Position numbers and translations under genes: made by a program. The notes under the pieces were generated by a model. It did not search any database, had not been told where the DNA came from, and saw only the letters and a list, made by a program, of their open reading frames with translations. Positions 14,578 through 14,937 of a stretch of 14,937 nt of DNA are shown piece after piece (position 1 is the stretch's first letter; every line of letters begins with the position of its first letter). The DNA lies in the NCBI GenBank assembly GCA_910587395.1, contig CAJULJ010000063.1, positions 1 through 14,937 on the forward strand, read 5' to 3'. Source of the DNA: an uncultured Oscillospiraceae bacterium. Its GTDB lineage: Bacteria; Bacillota; Clostridia; Oscillospirales; Oscillospiraceae.

Positions 14578-14937
14578 TATCATTTTCTCCGCTATTCCAA
14601 TATGGCCTGTAAAAGTCAATTAGGCAGCATAGTCACACCGCTGATTTTCCGGGCCAATTTTCATTATCACACACGGAGGTCTTGATACAATTTTTCGGGC
14701 AAAATGCAAAGTCACATCCGCCCCGATGAGGTGGCAGCGCCCCCAAGCTATGCTCTCCTGCGGCAAAGGCGCTGTTCCTGTTCAACTTATCATAGATTTG
14801 ATTTACTAAAAAAAGCAGTTAAAATTAGCCGATTTTATCAAAATTACGCCTGTTGCACCCCCTTTATAAATTTGAACCCCCTTGCACCCTGGCACGGAGG
14901 AAAAATTGAATTGTATCGGTGATTGGGTCATAACGCA
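14578..14937. other. Right-end region without a convincing gene
   Basis: About 360 bases, AT-richer than the phage genes. Short open frames here lack ribosome binding sites. Visible structure includes a 7-bp inverted repeat CAGCGCC/GGCGCTG (14735-14741 and 14768-14774, 26-base loop), a direct repeat TTGCACCC at 14853-14860 and 14882-14889, and a weak minus-strand promoter-like pair TTGTAT/GATAAT (14663-14690). An element boundary could lie here, but no attachment site can be identified from one end alone. Confidence 0.5.
14620..14781 (-). other. 53-codon open frame of protein-like character, possible gene remnant
   Basis: On the minus strand this frame is open from a stop at 14782-14784 to a TAA at 14620-14622 and includes segments such as ESIAWGRCHLIGADV and ARKIVSRPPCVIMKIGP. 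It has no ATG near its beginning and no ribosome binding site; an internal GTG is possible. The composition reads more like translated protein than the surrounding sequence. I do not recognise a family. Confidence 0.2.

Noticed and set aside
14704..14922. 72-codon plus-strand frame at the right end
   Set aside because: No ribosome binding site, no family resemblance, and biased toward translated AT-rich spacer; not supported as a gene.

Overview
The window looks like the tail-to-integration end of a prophage (or phage-derived element) in a Clostridia-type Bacillota host. The inference rests on high-GC coding sequence, strong AGGAGG-type ribosome binding sites, a siphovirus tail module of the kind common in gut Oscillospiraceae and relatives, a family-4-type holin, and several large serine recombinases in a row. 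I cannot name a species.

Layout. Positions 1-6136 (+ strand) are the late tail module: the C-terminal 688 residues of a tape-measure protein with a near-perfect 11-residue Trp periodicity, a distal tail protein, a ReqiPepy6 Gp37-like baseplate or tail-associated protein, and a collar-domain tail fibre or receptor-binding protein. A hairpin then separates tail from lysis. Positions 6224-7971 are the lysis cassette: a holin and a modular endolysin (amidase, glucosaminidase and SH3 domains), closed by a strong terminator at 8003-8040.

Positions 8100-13035 (+ strand) form a tightly packed block: a helix-turn-helix protein with two Cys4 clusters, a 55-residue SHOCT-like protein, and three consecutive, divergent serine recombinases. 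The reading frames overlap at most junctions, so the block looks translationally coupled. The first ribosome binding site is locked in a perfect 8-bp hairpin. Only the middle recombinase has the long C-terminal coiled coil usual in large serine integrases. The outer two lack it and also lack the Arg in the E-x-R-x-x-S-[DE]-N segment, which suggests division of labour.

Positions 13042-13956 hold a divergent pair: a SLOG/YpsA-like protein (- strand) and an XRE-type regulator (+ strand). Their shared gap contains a nearly consensus promoter for the SLOG gene with nested dyad symmetry centred between its -35 and -10, plus a second inverted repeat near the regulator gene. A bidirectional-looking terminator follows. 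A GNAT acetyltransferase (- strand) with its own near-consensus promoter lies at 14007-14525. The last ~360 bases are AT-richer and hold no convincing gene; the element boundary may lie there or beyond.

How the genes work together: the tail genes build a non-contractile tail, the lysis pair releases progeny, the recombinase block probably performs integration and excision, and the XRE protein probably controls the divergent SLOG/XRE promoters. No tRNA, rRNA, CRISPR array, reverse transcriptase or transposase was seen.
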